Source of the DNA: Aminobacter niigataensis
Lineage (GTDB): Bacteria; Pseudomonadota; Alphaproteobacteria; Rhizobiales; Rhizobiaceae
Assembly (NCBI RefSeq): GCF_014200015.1
Contig: NZ_JACHOT010000002.1
Span: forward strand, 248,001-312,000
Direction: 5' to 3'
DNA: 64,000 bases
Part shown: positions 1 to 8,763 of the stretch, one piece after another
Layout of the letters: every line of letters begins with the position of its first letter
Numbering within the stretch: the stretch's first letter is position 1
The notes under the pieces: model-generated
Database searches by the model: none
The model's input: only the letters and a program-made list of their open reading frames with translations
Told to the model about the DNA's origin: nothing
Translations under genes and position numbers: made by a program

Positions 1-375
1 GACGACGACATCACGGCGCTCGCCGATGCCGCCCGCGACCATGACGGTCCCGAGCGCGAGGCTTTCCGCAAGGCCGGCGAAGCCATCGGCTTCGGCCTGG
101 GCTCGATGTTTGCGCTGTTCGACCCGGCGCCGCTCGCCTTCGTCGGCGTCGGCGCCACGGCTTTCGACCTGATGGAGCCGCATGTGCTGTCGGCGATCGC
201 CAAGACAGCCGGCGGGCTGCACTCGAAGGCAATCTCGTTCGATACCGAGCCCAACGAGGTTCCGCTCAAGCGCGAGGGCGCAATGATGCGCGCCCTGCTC
301 CATGTCGATCAGGAGATATTCGCGGCCCGTTTGGGCGGAGCCACCCCTGCGAGTGCAGGAAAGAACGTCGCCTAG
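1..375 (+). CDS. ROK-family protein, C-terminal part (cut by left edge)
   Basis: The frame is open from the first base to a TAG stop and gives 124 residues. No start is visible, so the gene begins left of the window. The stretch LAFVGVGATAFDLMEPHV and the helical end look like the C-terminus of ROK proteins (NagC/XylR-type repressors or sugar kinases). In that family this region follows the sugar-binding ATPase fold. The ATP-binding site and any N-terminal helix-turn-helix lie outside the window, so repressor and kinase cannot be told apart. The tail rich in Ala and Gly after about residue 110 is not informative. Confidence 0.55.
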   Translation, partial: DDDITALADAARDHDGPEREAFRKAGEAIGFGLGSMFALFDPAPLAFVGVGATAFDLMEPHVLSAIAKTAGGLHSKAISFDTEPNEVPLKREGAMMRALLHVDQEIFAARLGGATPASAGKNVA

Positions 376-410
376 CCGCGCCCGTCCGCTGCGGCTTTTG
401 GCACGAGGGG

Positions 411-1136
411 TCACCTGGAACTGTTCCTTTTCTTGCTCCAGGTCGAACGGAAGGCCGCGGCTCTAAGCAGGAGCACCGACAGCACGGCCGCCACAAAAGG
501 CCACTGCAGCGGGTTCGGCTCGGGCATCGGACGATGGAAGCTCAGGAAGTGCATGAACAGGAAATAGGCCGTGTGCAGCAAGGCAAGTCCCCACAGCACT
601 GTTGCGGCGTTCTGCAGAAACTTCCAGACCGAAGAACCGAGCATGCGGATTGACCGGTCGTTCGAGGTCGACATGAGCACGAGCGCATAGGCAAGGGCTG
701 CAATCCCCGTCAGGTTGGCCAGACCGAAGCCGTGCTGGAACATCACATATTCACCCGTCTGTGGGTTCATTTCGTAGCCGAAGAGCCGCGCGAAATCCCA
801 CTCGACCCAGCCTTCGAGTATGATGATCGTATGCACGGCCGCCAGAAGGGTCGCGTAGATGCCGGTCTCCCGCCGATAGGCCACCACCCGGAGCAAGGCG
901 GGCCACAGGCGCGACAATGGCCCGATCGACATGGTGATCACCAGAAGCGCCAGCGATGCGTCCGCGAATGCACGGTTCCACCGGTGCATCGGGCTCCACT
1001 GCCCGTGAACGACGGCGAATGCATAGACCAGTGCGCCAGCAAGCCCGACAACCACGACATGACGAAGCAGCGTCCGGCGCCACAATAAAGGGACTGGCTG
1101 ACCGGCGCGGACGCGATCGCTTGGGATATCGGTCAT
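411..1136 (-). CDS. Ferric-reductase-like transmembrane domain protein
   Basis: A 241-residue membrane protein with about six hydrophobic spans. Histidines sit in spans where this fold carries haem ligands: AAVHTIIILEGW, FQHGFGLANLTG and ALLHTAYFLFMHF. This matches the ferric reductase-like domain (PF01794), the family that includes MsrQ, the haem b partner of periplasmic methionine sulfoxide reductase. No msrP lies next to it, so the partner is unknown. The ATG at 1136 is chosen because it overlaps the stop of the upstream gene by four bases (ATGA), a sign of translational coupling. Electron transfer across the inner membrane is an inference from the family. Confidence 0.7.
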   Translation of the reverse strand: MTDIPSDRVRAGQPVPLLWRRTLLRHVVVVGLAGALVYAFAVVHGQWSPMHRWNRAFADASLALLVITMSIGPLSRLWPALLRVVAYRRETGIYATLLAAVHTIIILEGWVEWDFARLFGYEMNPQTGEYVMFQHGFGLANLTGIAALAYALVLMSTSNDRSIRMLGSSVWKFLQNAATVLWGLALLHTAYFLFMHFLSFHRPMPEPNPLQWPFVAAVLSVLLLRAAAFRSTWSKKRNSSR

Positions 1137-1594
1137 TGCAGATACTCCGGTTGCATGGCGGCATCCACTCGACGAGCGCGTATTTCGTGCCATGACGCAG
1201 CAGTGAGGAACGCAATGCCGAGCGCTGAAATCACGGGGCGGATCGGGTCGAACCACATCATCAGGAATTCGCCCCCGAACAGAAGCATGAGGATCTTGTT
1301 GCACGTCGGGCAGGCGATGCCGATGAAACCGGCCACGCCGCCGATGCCCGCGCGGCGCACTGAACAGACGGGTCGCCGCACGGCGACATAAAGCCCCGAG
1401 AGCGCCGACAGGACCACCAAAACGGGCAGTTCCCAGCCCGCGACGGGGGTCATCCGGACAAACAGCGGATTGTCCCAGAGCGCCGAAACGGTGCCCAGCG
1501 CGGCAAAGCTCAGGATGGCCACGGCCATCCCCTTGAGAACTGCGCCGCCATGCCAAGACCCTGACTGCGCCAAGCCGATGATGCGGTCATTCAT
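1133..1594 (-). CDS. Membrane protein with CPTCNK motif
   Basis: A 153-residue protein with about four hydrophobic segments, near residues 20-40, 50-70, 85-110 and 120-140 (all rough). A CPTCNK motif is placed at the edge of a membrane span (GFIGIACPTCNKILMLLFGG). A CxxC pair in that position suggests thiol redox chemistry or metal binding near the membrane face. I do not recognise a named family. It is the first gene of a pair and overlaps the haem-type reductase gene by four bases, so the two proteins probably work together. The start MNDRIIG is preferred to a longer reading because the upstream extension is arginine-rich and unlike a membrane N-terminus. Confidence 0.65.
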   Translation of the reverse strand: MNDRIIGLAQSGSWHGGAVLKGMAVAILSFAALGTVSALWDNPLFVRMTPVAGWELPVLVVLSALSGLYVAVRRPVCSVRRAGIGGVAGFIGIACPTCNKILMLLFGGEFLMMWFDPIRPVISALGIAFLTAASWHEIRARRVDAAMQPEYLQ

Positions 1595-1669
1595 GTCGTG
1601 TCTGCTCCAAATTGGCCGGACGGCGCTTCGCAAGCCGGCCGGCGAGAACCTGCTGGGGTGACCGCTACA

Positions 1670-2479
1670 TCAGCCGGCTTGCGAAGCGCTGCTGCCGGCG
1701 ACCTCATGCGAATGGGGTTGGGTCGGATCGCCCAGCACCAGGATGGGCGACTGGCTCGGCACCCGTTCGTACAGATCGATGATGTCCTGGTTCATCAGGC
1801 GAACGCAGCCGCTCGAGACCGCCTTGCCAATAGTCCAGTACTCGGGCGTTCCGTGAACGCGATAGAGTGTGTCGACCTTGCCTTGGAAAACGTAGAGGGC
1901 CCGTGCTCCCAGTGGGTTTTCGAGGCCGGGCGGCATGCCGCCACGGTCGGCGCCCCACTGGGCGAGATTTGGTTGACGCGCGATCATCTCGTCGGGCGGC
2001 GTCCATTTCGGCCATTCCTGTTTCCAGCCGATGCGGCCCCTTCCCGCCCAGGTGAAGCCAGCCCGGCCGAGCCCGACGCCGTAGCGCATGGCCTTGCCGT
2101 CCGGCTGGACGAGGTAGAGGTAGAAATTATCCGTGTCGACGACCAGCGTTCCGACCGGTTCCTCGGTGACATAGTCGACCTGCCGCCGGTAATAGCGGCT
2201 CGGCACCTTGGTCAGGTCGATCGCGGCAATGGGGAACTTCTCGTTCGGCAGCGGGCCGTACATCGCAAGGGCATTGCTGTCGACGACCGGCGGCGGCGCC
2301 TTCTTGACCGGCGCACTTGCGGCCGGCACGGTCGCTTGTTGGGTGCTGACGCAGCCGGACACCGCAAGCGTCCCCAGCCCGGCTACGCCGGCGAGAAAAC
2401 GCCGGCGGCTCAATGCCGAGCCACCTCCGGGCATCGACGCGGCGCCCGCGGCGTTCGTTTCAAAAGTGTTCCTAGTCAT
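1670..2479 (-). CDS. L,D-transpeptidase (YkuD/ErfK family), Tat-exported lipoprotein-like
   Basis: A 269-residue protein. The N-terminus carries a twin-arginine signal (SRRRFLAGVAG) followed by a lipobox-like VSGC, so export by Tat and lipid anchoring are likely. The YkuD catalytic motif is visible near the C-terminus as HGTPEYWTIGKAVSSGCVRL, with the active cysteine in SSGCVR and the histidine in the HG pair. This family makes 3-3 peptidoglycan cross-links or links proteins to the wall in the periplasm. Start ATG 2479 is supported by AGGAGA a few bases upstream. The protein is slightly shorter than many rhizobial paralogues. It ends about 75 bp from the next gene, so operon membership is uncertain. 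Confidence 0.88.
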   Translation of the reverse strand: MTRNTFETNAAGAASMPGGGSALSRRRFLAGVAGLGTLAVSGCVSTQQATVPAASAPVKKAPPPVVDSNALAMYGPLPNEKFPIAAIDLTKVPSRYYRRQVDYVTEEPVGTLVVDTDNFYLYLVQPDGKAMRYGVGLGRAGFTWAGRGRIGWKQEWPKWTPPDEMIARQPNLAQWGADRGGMPPGLENPLGARALYVFQGKVDTLYRVHGTPEYWTIGKAVSSGCVRLMNQDIIDLYERVPSQSPILVLGDPTQPHSHEVAGSSASQAG

Positions 2480-2809
2480 TGGCAGTCTCCTGGCACCATT
2501 TCCTGTATTTCGGGCGACACTCGGTCGTGGAGGTCGATGACCGGTCGTTGACCATGCGCATGCAGCCACTCGGAACCGATCCGCCGACCGGTGACGGCTC
2601 GTGCGTGCGGGCGCACGTCATCTAGCTGTTGCCGCGAGCAAAGCACGCGGGCTCCTTGCGGGCTGGCGGGAATGCCAGCCGGCGGCTTCGCTACGGCGGA
2701 CGCGCTCGGGCCTGGCCCAAGCGCAAGAGTTTCTCGGGAAGATCGTCCGTCTCCTCATCGCAACTGATTTCGGACGGCCTCGCCGGTGCGAGGGCCGAAC
2801 GGTCAAAAA
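2480..2809. other. Intergenic stretch with no supported gene
   Basis: About 330 bases between the L,D-transpeptidase start and the next minus-strand gene. Several short open frames exist on both strands, but they are arginine-rich or serine-rich and look like GC-rich noise. No tRNA-like fold, repeat or convincing terminator was seen. The part next to 2479 must carry the transpeptidase promoter, but no clear -35/-10 pair could be picked. Confidence 0.5.
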
Positions 2810-3232
2810 TCAGGCAGCGATCGGAGGCCGAAGAAACGATGCGCTCGCCACGCGACGCGGCATGGGATCTGGGAGCCGCTTGCGAAGCATCGTGTGGATC
2901 GGTGCGGCAAGCTCGTCATGGGCCTGCCAGGCAGGGCAGTCGCCCAGGCAGTGTGTGCTGGTGCTGTGCTCGTCGGACGTCTCGCCGGTGCAGCGATCCA
3001 GGGAAGGCAAGCACCCATCGGGCGCGGCGATAACTTCCGCCTGCCCGGTTGTCACCGGCTGCGCGCCAATGTTCGTGCCTGCGGCCTCTGCCCGATCGAG
3101 GGGCAGCCCGTAAAGCATGGTGATCAGCACCAGAACAATGGCCGAGACAACGTTGCGCACAAGGCGCCAGCTAGCATGAAAATGGACAATTTTTGGTATC
3201 GATGACATCACGAAACCGTCATCGCAGGCCAT
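2810..3232 (-). CDS. Exported protein of unknown function
   Basis: A 140-residue frame with one hydrophobic segment at about residues 26-43 (VRNVVSAIVLVLITMLYGL) followed by an AEA-like cleavage region, so the product is probably exported or membrane-anchored. The mature part has four cysteines (DGCLPSLDRC and HCLGDCPAW) that could form two disulfides. An alternative start at Met9 would shorten the cytoplasmic tail. No family is recognised and no strong ribosome site is seen, so this is a moderate-confidence hypothetical gene. The opposite strand holds overlapping frames with no recognisable features. Confidence 0.45.
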   Translation of the reverse strand: MACDDGFVMSSIPKIVHFHASWRLVRNVVSAIVLVLITMLYGLPLDRAEAAGTNIGAQPVTTGQAEVIAAPDGCLPSLDRCTGETSDEHSTSTHCLGDCPAWQAHDELAAPIHTMLRKRLPDPMPRRVASASFLRPPIAA

Positions 3233-3503
3233 TTAATCTACCGTTGCTGAAGAAGTTACCCATCAGCGACATGGATCATTAGTTGTTCCTGCAGAAAAAC
3301 CATCCCGCCGCCAGAAGGTTTGCTTGCATCGACACCAAAGCATCGCGACGCAGGCGAGCTGTCATGATCGAGTGCCAATCGCGCGGCCGCGCCGCCACCC
3401 TGGCGGAGCACAAATCGACGACGCGCCTACCGACCCGATCTGCTGCAGGCCGCAGCTTGCCTAGGCCCGCTTGCGGCCAGAACGAAACAACGGTCGTCGA
3501 GCG

Positions 3504-4193
3504 CTAATCCTCGCGGATGGCGTAGCCGGCACCGCGGATGGTGCGGATGACGTCGGGCATGCGGCCGTTGTTGACCGCCTTGCGCAGGCGCCCGACATGC
3601 ACGTCGACGGTGCGCTCGTCGATATAGATCGTCTCGCCCCAGACATTGTCGAGCAGCTGGCTGCGCGAGAACACCCTGCCCGGATGCCGCATCATGAATT
3701 CGAGCAGGCGGAATTCGGTCGGCCCGAGCTTGATCTCGCTCTTCTTGCGGTAGACCCGGTGCGACTCGCGGTCGAGCATGATGTCGCCTACCTTGAGGAT
3801 GGACGACAGCACCTCGGGCTTGGCCCGGCGCAGCAGCGCCTTCACCCGCGCCATGAACTCGGGCGTCGAGAACGGCTTGACCAGATAGTCGTCCGCACCG
3901 GTCGACAGCCCGCGCACCCGGTCGCTCTCTTCGCCGCGCGCCGTCAGCATGATGATCGGCAGCCGTTCGGTATCGGGCCGCATCCTCAGCCTGCGGCACA
4001 GCTCGATGCCGGAAAGTGCCGGCACCATCCAGTCGAGTACCAGCAGATCGGGCACGTTTTCCTGGAGCCTGATCTCGGCTTCGTCGCCACGCGTGACGAC
4101 TTCGACCTGATAACCTTCGGATTCGAGGTTGTAGCGAAGCAGCACGCCCAGCGGCTCTTCGTCCTCGACGACCATGACCTTGGGAGCGATCAT
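3504..4193 (-). CDS. phoB: Phosphate regulon response regulator PhoB
   Basis: A 229-residue OmpR-type response regulator, the usual PhoB length. The receiver domain covers residues 1-120 with acidic pocket VVEDEE, the phospho-acceptor Asp54 in LVLDWMVP and the conserved Lys in YLVKPF. The winged-helix DNA-binding domain follows, from GDIMLDRESHRV to RGAGYAIRED. It is the last gene of the pst-phoU block, which fixes its role as activator of Pho-box promoters under phosphate limitation. Start ATG 4193 (MIAPKV) is preferred to an in-frame ATG at 4217 because AAAAGG lies about eight bases upstream and the length then matches the family. No phoR kinase gene lies beside it in this window. Confidence 0.95.
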   Translation of the reverse strand: MIAPKVMVVEDEEPLGVLLRYNLESEGYQVEVVTRGDEAEIRLQENVPDLLVLDWMVPALSGIELCRRLRMRPDTERLPIIMLTARGEESDRVRGLSTGADDYLVKPFSTPEFMARVKALLRRAKPEVLSSILKVGDIMLDRESHRVYRKKSEIKLGPTEFRLLEFMMRHPGRVFSRSQLLDNVWGETIYIDERTVDVHVGRLRKAVNNGRMPDVIRTIRGAGYAIRED

Positions 4194-4290
4194 CGGCTGT
4201 GCCTTTTCTTGGCGCATGACCCCGATCGGATCATGCGCGGATTAACTTGCCGCAGCGCCCCCGCGCCCCGCACATGCGGCGCTGAAGTGG

Positions 4291-4995
4291 TCAGGCCGAC
4301 ACTGCCGTCGTGGTCTCGTCGACCTTCGGGCGGTTGAGCGGCAATTGCGTGCCGGTGACCACGAAATAGGCGTTCTCGGCGACGTTGGTGACATGGTCGC
4401 CGATGCGCTCGAGGTTCTTGGCGCAGAACAGCAGATGCGTGCATGCGGTGATGTTGCGCGGATCTTCCATCATGTAGGTCAGGAGCTCGCGGAACACAGC
4501 CGTGTACTGGATGTCGATCTTCTGGTCGTCGTTGCGCAGTTCCTTCAGGCCTTCGGCCTGGCGCGCGACATAGAGATCGACCACGCCGCGGACCTGGCCG
4601 AGCACCAGCTGCGCCATCGCGTCGATGGAGTGCGAAAGGTTGCGCGGCGTCGGCGACTGGCCGACGGCACCGACACGCTTGGCGATGTTCTTGGCCAGGT
4701 CGCCGATGCGCTCGAGATCGCCGGCCATGCGGATGGCGCCGACCACGGCGCGCAAATCCTGCGCCATCGGCTGGCGCTTGGCGATCAGCGTGATCGCGCT
4801 GTTGTCGAGCTCGCGCTGCTTGGCGTCCATGATCGTGTCGTCGGCGACGACGTTCTGCGCCAGCGCCTGGTCGGACGAAAGCAGTGCGCGGATCGCACCT
4901 GCCACCATCGCGCCGGCCAGGTCGCCCATGTCGCGGATAACCTGGTCGACGTGTTTGAGTTCTTCGTCGAAGGACCGGACTGTGTGCTCGCCCAT
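4291..4995 (-). CDS. phoU: Phosphate transport regulator PhoU
   Basis: A 234-residue all-helical protein made of two PhoU repeats (about residues 15-105 and 120-205), each a three-helix bundle with acidic metal-binding clusters such as RMAGDLERIGDLAKNI and CAKNLERIGDHVTNVAE. PhoU sits at the inner face of the Pst transporter and restrains PhoR/PhoB signalling when phosphate is plentiful. It lies between pstB and phoB in the same direction with gaps of 40 to 98 bases, consistent with one operon. The last 15 residues are specific to this protein and look disordered. Confidence 0.95.
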   Translation of the reverse strand: MGEHTVRSFDEELKHVDQVIRDMGDLAGAMVAGAIRALLSSDQALAQNVVADDTIMDAKQRELDNSAITLIAKRQPMAQDLRAVVGAIRMAGDLERIGDLAKNIAKRVGAVGQSPTPRNLSHSIDAMAQLVLGQVRGVVDLYVARQAEGLKELRNDDQKIDIQYTAVFRELLTYMMEDPRNITACTHLLFCAKNLERIGDHVTNVAENAYFVVTGTQLPLNRPKVDETTTAVSA

Positions 4996-5035
4996 GGTGT
5001 GTTCCTCGTCTGATGCTGGTCGGAGCCGATATCGC

Positions 5036-5857
5036 TCAGCCGAAACGGCCGGTGATGTAGTCCTGCGTCCGCTTGTCGTCGGGGTTGGTGAACATCTTGT
5101 CGGTCGGGCCTTCCTCGACCAGATAGCCGAGATGGAACATCGCCGTGCGCTGCGACACGCGCGCCGCCTGCTGCATCGAGTGCGTCACGATGACGATGGT
5201 GTAGTTCTCGCGCAGCTCGTCGATCAACTCTTCGACCTTGGCGGTGGCGATCGGGTCGAGCGCCGAGCACGGCTCGTCCATCAGGATCACCTCGGGCGCA
5301 ACCGCGATGGCGCGCGCGATGCACAGGCGCTGCTGCTGGCCGCCCGACAGGCCGGTGCCAGGCTCGTTGAGACGGTCCTTGGCTTCGTTCCACAGCGCTG
5401 CCTTCTGCAGGCTCTTCTCGACGATCTCGTCAAGCTCGGCCTTGTTCTTGGCGAGGCCGTGGATGCGCGGGCCGTAGGCGACGTTCTCGTAGATCGACTT
5501 GGGGAACGGGTTCGGCTTCTGGAACACCATGCCGACACGGGCACGCAACTCGACGACGTCGATCTTGGGATCGTAGATGTCTTCGTTGTCGAGCGTGATC
5601 TTGCCGCCGACACGGGCGCTGTCGATGGTGTCGTTCATGCGGTTGAGGCAGCGCAGAAAAGTCGACTTGCCGCAGCCCGAAGGGCCGATCAGCGCCGTCA
5701 CCTGGTTCTGGCGGACATCGAGATTGACCCCGAACAGCGCCTGCTTGTCGCCATAGTGCACGGTGACCTGGTCGCCACGCATCTTGATGGGTTCATTGGG
5801 TCTGTTCATCTCGGCATTCACCGCGTCTTCGAGGGATTTCTCGGTCATGATGTTCAT
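5036..5857 (-). CDS. pstB: Phosphate ABC transporter ATP-binding protein PstB
   Basis: A 273-residue ABC ATPase. Walker A is GPSGCGKST (residues 58-66), the signature is [14 protein letters not shown], Walker B is [15 protein letters not shown] and the switch histidine is in [11 protein letters not shown]. The PstB-specific DxRM-like stretch [15 protein letters not shown] is present. It energises phosphate import through PstA and PstC at the inner membrane. ATG 5857 (MNIMTEK) is chosen over 5878 because AAGGAG lies nine bases upstream. A start at 5878 would have no clear ribosome site. It follows pstA closely in the same operon. Confidence 0.96.
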   Translation of the reverse strand: MNIMTEKSLEDAVNAEMNRPNEPIKMRGDQVTVHYGDKQALFGVNLDVRQNQVTALIGPSGCGKSTFLRCLNRMNDTIDSARVGGKITLDNEDIYDPKIDVVELRARVGMVFQKPNPFPKSIYENVAYGPRIHGLAKNKAELDEIVEKSLQKAALWNEAKDRLNEPGTGLSGGQQQRLCIARAIAVAPEVILMDEPCSALDPIATAKVEELIDELRENYTIVIVTHSMQQAARVSQRTAMFHLGYLVEEGPTDKMFTNPDDKRTQDYITGRFG

Positions 5858-5881
5858 AGCAGGATGCTCCTTGTCCATGCC

Positions 5882-7198
5882 CTACCAGCGGCGCTCGAAG
5901 CGGCGGCGCAGGACGATGGCGACGATGTTCATGGCCATGAGGAAGATCAGAAGGATGATGATGGCGCCCGACATGCGCTCGACGAAGGCGCGCTCGGCCT
6001 CGTTCGCCCACATGTAGATCTGCACCGGCAAGGCCGTCGCCGGGTCGAAAGGCGTCTTGGGATAATCGGCGACGAACGCGACCATGCCGATCAGAAGCAG
6101 CGGCGCCGTCTCGCCGAGCGCACGCGCCAGGCCAATGATCGTGCCGGTCAGGATGCCGGGAGCGGCCAGCGGCAGGATGTGCTGGAACACCATCTGCATT
6201 TTCGACGCGCCGAGACCAAGCGCTGCCGAGCGGATCGACGGCGGCACCGCGGCGAGCGCGGCACGCGTTGCGATGATGATGGTCGGCAGCGTCATCAGCG
6301 TCAGCACGAGTCCGCCGACGAACGAGGCCGAGCGCGGCAGGCCGAGGAAATTGATGAACACCGCCAGGCCGAGCAGGCCAAAGACGATCGACGGCACGGC
6401 GGCGAGGTTGTTGATGTTGACCTCGATCAGGTCGGTGAAGCGGCTCTTCTTGGCGAATTCCTCGAGATAGATCGAGGCGGCGACACCGATCGGCAATGCC
6501 AGCAAAAGCACGATCACCATCATGTAGATCGAGCCGATCAGGGCGACGCCGACGCCCGAGGTCTCGGGCCGGCTCGACGCACCATAGCTGAACAGGCCGG
6601 TGTTGAAGTGCTCGGCCATCACGCCTTCGGCCTTGAGCTTGTTCATCCACTCGACCTGCTGGTCAGACACCTTGCGGCGGCTTTCCGGCACGTTGAGGTC
6701 GATCTGGCCCTTGTAGGCCGAGTCGAGATTGGCGGCCGCAAGGATGTCCACGTCCCGCGTCGTGCCGATGACCGACGGATCGGCCGCAACGATGGCCCTG
6801 AGCTGGACGCGCGAACCGTCCGACAGGAAGCCCTTGAGCTTGCGCACGGTGGCGCGGTCGCTCGGATCGATGCCGAGTTTTTCGATCAGCGCGGCCTCGG
6901 CGAGCTTGGGATAGTTCGCCGTGACCAGCACGTTCGGATCGGTCGCCCGCTTGTTGGACGGGTCGATGATCTTTTCGTCGAAATGGATCGGCAGCGTCAC
7001 CGTCGTCTGCCAGAAGGCGGTGTAGCCCTTGGAGACGATCGAGGTCAGCATGACCCCAAGGAACGCCAGGCCGACCGCAATCGCCAGCACGCCATAGAGG
7101 CGGAAGCGGCGTTCGGCGGCGTAGCGTTTCTTGATGCCGATGTCGCGGCGCGGACGAGCCGCGGACGAGGCAAGCGTGTCGAGCGAAATATCGGTCAT
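5882..7198 (-). CDS. pstA: Phosphate ABC transporter permease PstA
   Basis: A 438-residue inner-membrane permease. One span lies at about residues 35-60, followed by an unusually long loop to about residue 225. Five spans of the core permease then carry the EAA-type loop GLGASKMQMVFQHILPLAAPG. This is much longer than the E. coli protein (about 296 residues), mainly through that loop. The extended form fits the long-PstA subfamily (with a DUF3333-type N-terminus) found in proteobacteria. Its ATG overlaps the pstC stop by four bases, so translation is coupled. The role is the phosphate channel together with PstC. Confidence 0.93.
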   Translation of the reverse strand: MTDISLDTLASSAARPRRDIGIKKRYAAERRFRLYGVLAIAVGLAFLGVMLTSIVSKGYTAFWQTTVTLPIHFDEKIIDPSNKRATDPNVLVTANYPKLAEAALIEKLGIDPSDRATVRKLKGFLSDGSRVQLRAIVAADPSVIGTTRDVDILAAANLDSAYKGQIDLNVPESRRKVSDQQVEWMNKLKAEGVMAEHFNTGLFSYGASSRPETSGVGVALIGSIYMMVIVLLLALPIGVAASIYLEEFAKKSRFTDLIEVNINNLAAVPSIVFGLLGLAVFINFLGLPRSASFVGGLVLTLMTLPTIIIATRAALAAVPPSIRSAALGLGASKMQMVFQHILPLAAPGILTGTIIGLARALGETAPLLLIGMVAFVADYPKTPFDPATALPVQIYMWANEAERAFVERMSGAIIILLIFLMAMNIVAIVLRRRFERRW

Positions 7199-8661
7199 TC
7201 GTACTGCTCCCGGTACTTCCGGACGATGTAAAGCGCGACGATGTTCATCACCAGCGTCAGCGCGAAAAGCGTGATGCCGAGCGCGAAAGCGACCAGCGTC
7301 TGCGGCGTGTTGAACTCGAGGTCGCCGGTCAGCTGGTTGACGATCTTGACGGTGATGGTGGTCATCGCCTCGAACGGGTTGAGCGTCAGGTTGGCGGCAA
7401 CGCCGGCCGCCAGCACCACGATCATCGTTTCGCCGATGGCGCGCGAAGCGGTCAGCAGGATGGCACCGACGATGCCCGGCAGCGCGGCTGGGAGGATGAC
7501 GCGCTTGATCGTTTCCGAGCGCGTGGCGCCGAGTCCGAGCGAGCCGTCGCGCATGGCGCGCGGCACGGCGGTGATGATGTCGTCGGAGAGCGAGGAGACG
7601 ACCGGGATCAGCATCACGCCCATCACCAGGCCGGCGGTCAGGATCGACTGCGCCTGGATGAACGGTGTGCCGCCGGCAAGTGCCGCGCTGATGTCGCGCA
7701 GGAAGGGTCCGAGCGTGACGAGCGCGAAGATACCGTAGACGATGGTCGGAATGCCGGCGAGCAGTTCGAGCGCCGGCTTGACCACCGCGCGCACCTTGGG
7801 CGCCGCATATTCCGACATGTAGACCGCCGACATCAGGCCGATCGGCACCGCGACCAACAGCGCCACGAAGGCGATATAGAGCGTGCCGGCCAGCAGCGGG
7901 ATCAGGCCGAACTGGCCTTCCGCGCCACCGGAGCCGGCGGCCGCGAAACGCGGGTCCCACACCGTGCCGAAGAAGAAGTTGGTCAGCGGGATCTTTTCGA
8001 AGAACGCGATCGTCTGGAACAGCATCGACAGCACGATGCCGATGGTCGTCAGGATGGCCAGCGTCGAGGCGCCGAGCAGGCTCCACAGCATCACCTTCTC
8101 GACATGGTTGCGTGCCCTGCCGCGCGGGGTGATGCGGCTGAGGCCGTAGACCGATCCGAGCAGGGCAAGCCCGATCGAAACGACCGCGACGATCATGTCG
8201 AGACGATCGGAGACGCGGTTGGCGTCTGCGGCAATCGGGATCATGTAGTCCTGGGTATCGGGCGCCAGCGCCACGCCCTTTGCGGCGAGCATCGGCCGCA
8301 GTTCGGCAAAAGTCTGGGGCAATGCGGCAAGCGTCTGGCTGTCGAGCCGGCGCATGCCGCTGGCAAGGCTCTTGACCAGACCCGCCGCGAGATCTTCATG
8401 CGCCACCGTGCCGTCGGCGATATCGGCAGGCAGGGCCGCATGGATATGGCTGTTCAGATAGGCGCTCGCGCCGATATCCCAGGCCGCGAGAAACAGAACG
8501 GCCGGAATGACGCCCGTGAGGAACGCCCACCAGCCATGATAATGCGCCCGCGAGTGCGGCTTGACCGTTCCGTCGTCCTGCGCGCGCGCCCTTTGCCGGC
8601 CGATCACGAATGCGATCAGCCCGATTGCGAGTACGATGGCGAAGACGAGCAGGAAAGACAT
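7195..8661 (-). CDS. pstC: Phosphate ABC transporter permease PstC
   Basis: A 488-residue permease with two N-terminal spans (residues 1-22 and 45-70), a predicted periplasmic stretch to about residue 155, and the core permease in the second half. The EAA loop is GLGATRSETIKRVILPAALPG. It is longer than the E. coli protein (about 319 residues), in parallel with the extended PstA here, so the two probably pair through their extra domains. It follows pstS after a 102-base gap containing a strong hairpin, and overlaps pstA by four bases. Confidence 0.93.
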   Translation of the reverse strand: MSFLLVFAIVLAIGLIAFVIGRQRARAQDDGTVKPHSRAHYHGWWAFLTGVIPAVLFLAAWDIGASAYLNSHIHAALPADIADGTVAHEDLAAGLVKSLASGMRRLDSQTLAALPQTFAELRPMLAAKGVALAPDTQDYMIPIAADANRVSDRLDMIVAVVSIGLALLGSVYGLSRITPRGRARNHVEKVMLWSLLGASTLAILTTIGIVLSMLFQTIAFFEKIPLTNFFFGTVWDPRFAAAGSGGAEGQFGLIPLLAGTLYIAFVALLVAVPIGLMSAVYMSEYAAPKVRAVVKPALELLAGIPTIVYGIFALVTLGPFLRDISAALAGGTPFIQAQSILTAGLVMGVMLIPVVSSLSDDIITAVPRAMRDGSLGLGATRSETIKRVILPAALPGIVGAILLTASRAIGETMIVVLAAGVAANLTLNPFEAMTTITVKIVNQLTGDLEFNTPQTLVAFALGITLFALTLVMNIVALYIVRKYREQYE

Positions 8662-8718
8662 GGGCCGGCCTCGGTGAATTCGGTTCTTTGTGCCGAACGG
8701 GACAGTCGGCGAAATATT

Positions 8719-8752
8719 CCACGGGGCGACGGATCTTTCCGCCGCCCCGTGG
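8719..8752 (-). terminator. Strong hairpin between pstS and pstC
   Basis: Twelve bases after the pstS stop the transcript can form a 15-bp stem with arms CCACGGGGCGGCGGA and TCCGTCGCCCCGTGG (minus strand), one G-U pair and a four-base loop. No T-run follows, so it is unlikely to be a full terminator. Such hairpins after a binding-protein gene usually protect the 3' end of the upstream message or cause partial attenuation. This would give more PstS than PstCAB. Confidence 0.6.
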
Positions 8753-8763
8753 CAGTTCGAAGA

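Noticed and set aside
3283-3507. A 74-residue plus-strand frame before phoB
   Set aside because: No ribosome site, arginine-rich composition, no domain; it overlaps the phoB end.
4625-7231. An 868-residue plus-strand frame
   Set aside because: It lies across phoU, pstB and pstA on the other strand; the product is Asp/Arg/His-rich with no recognisable fold.
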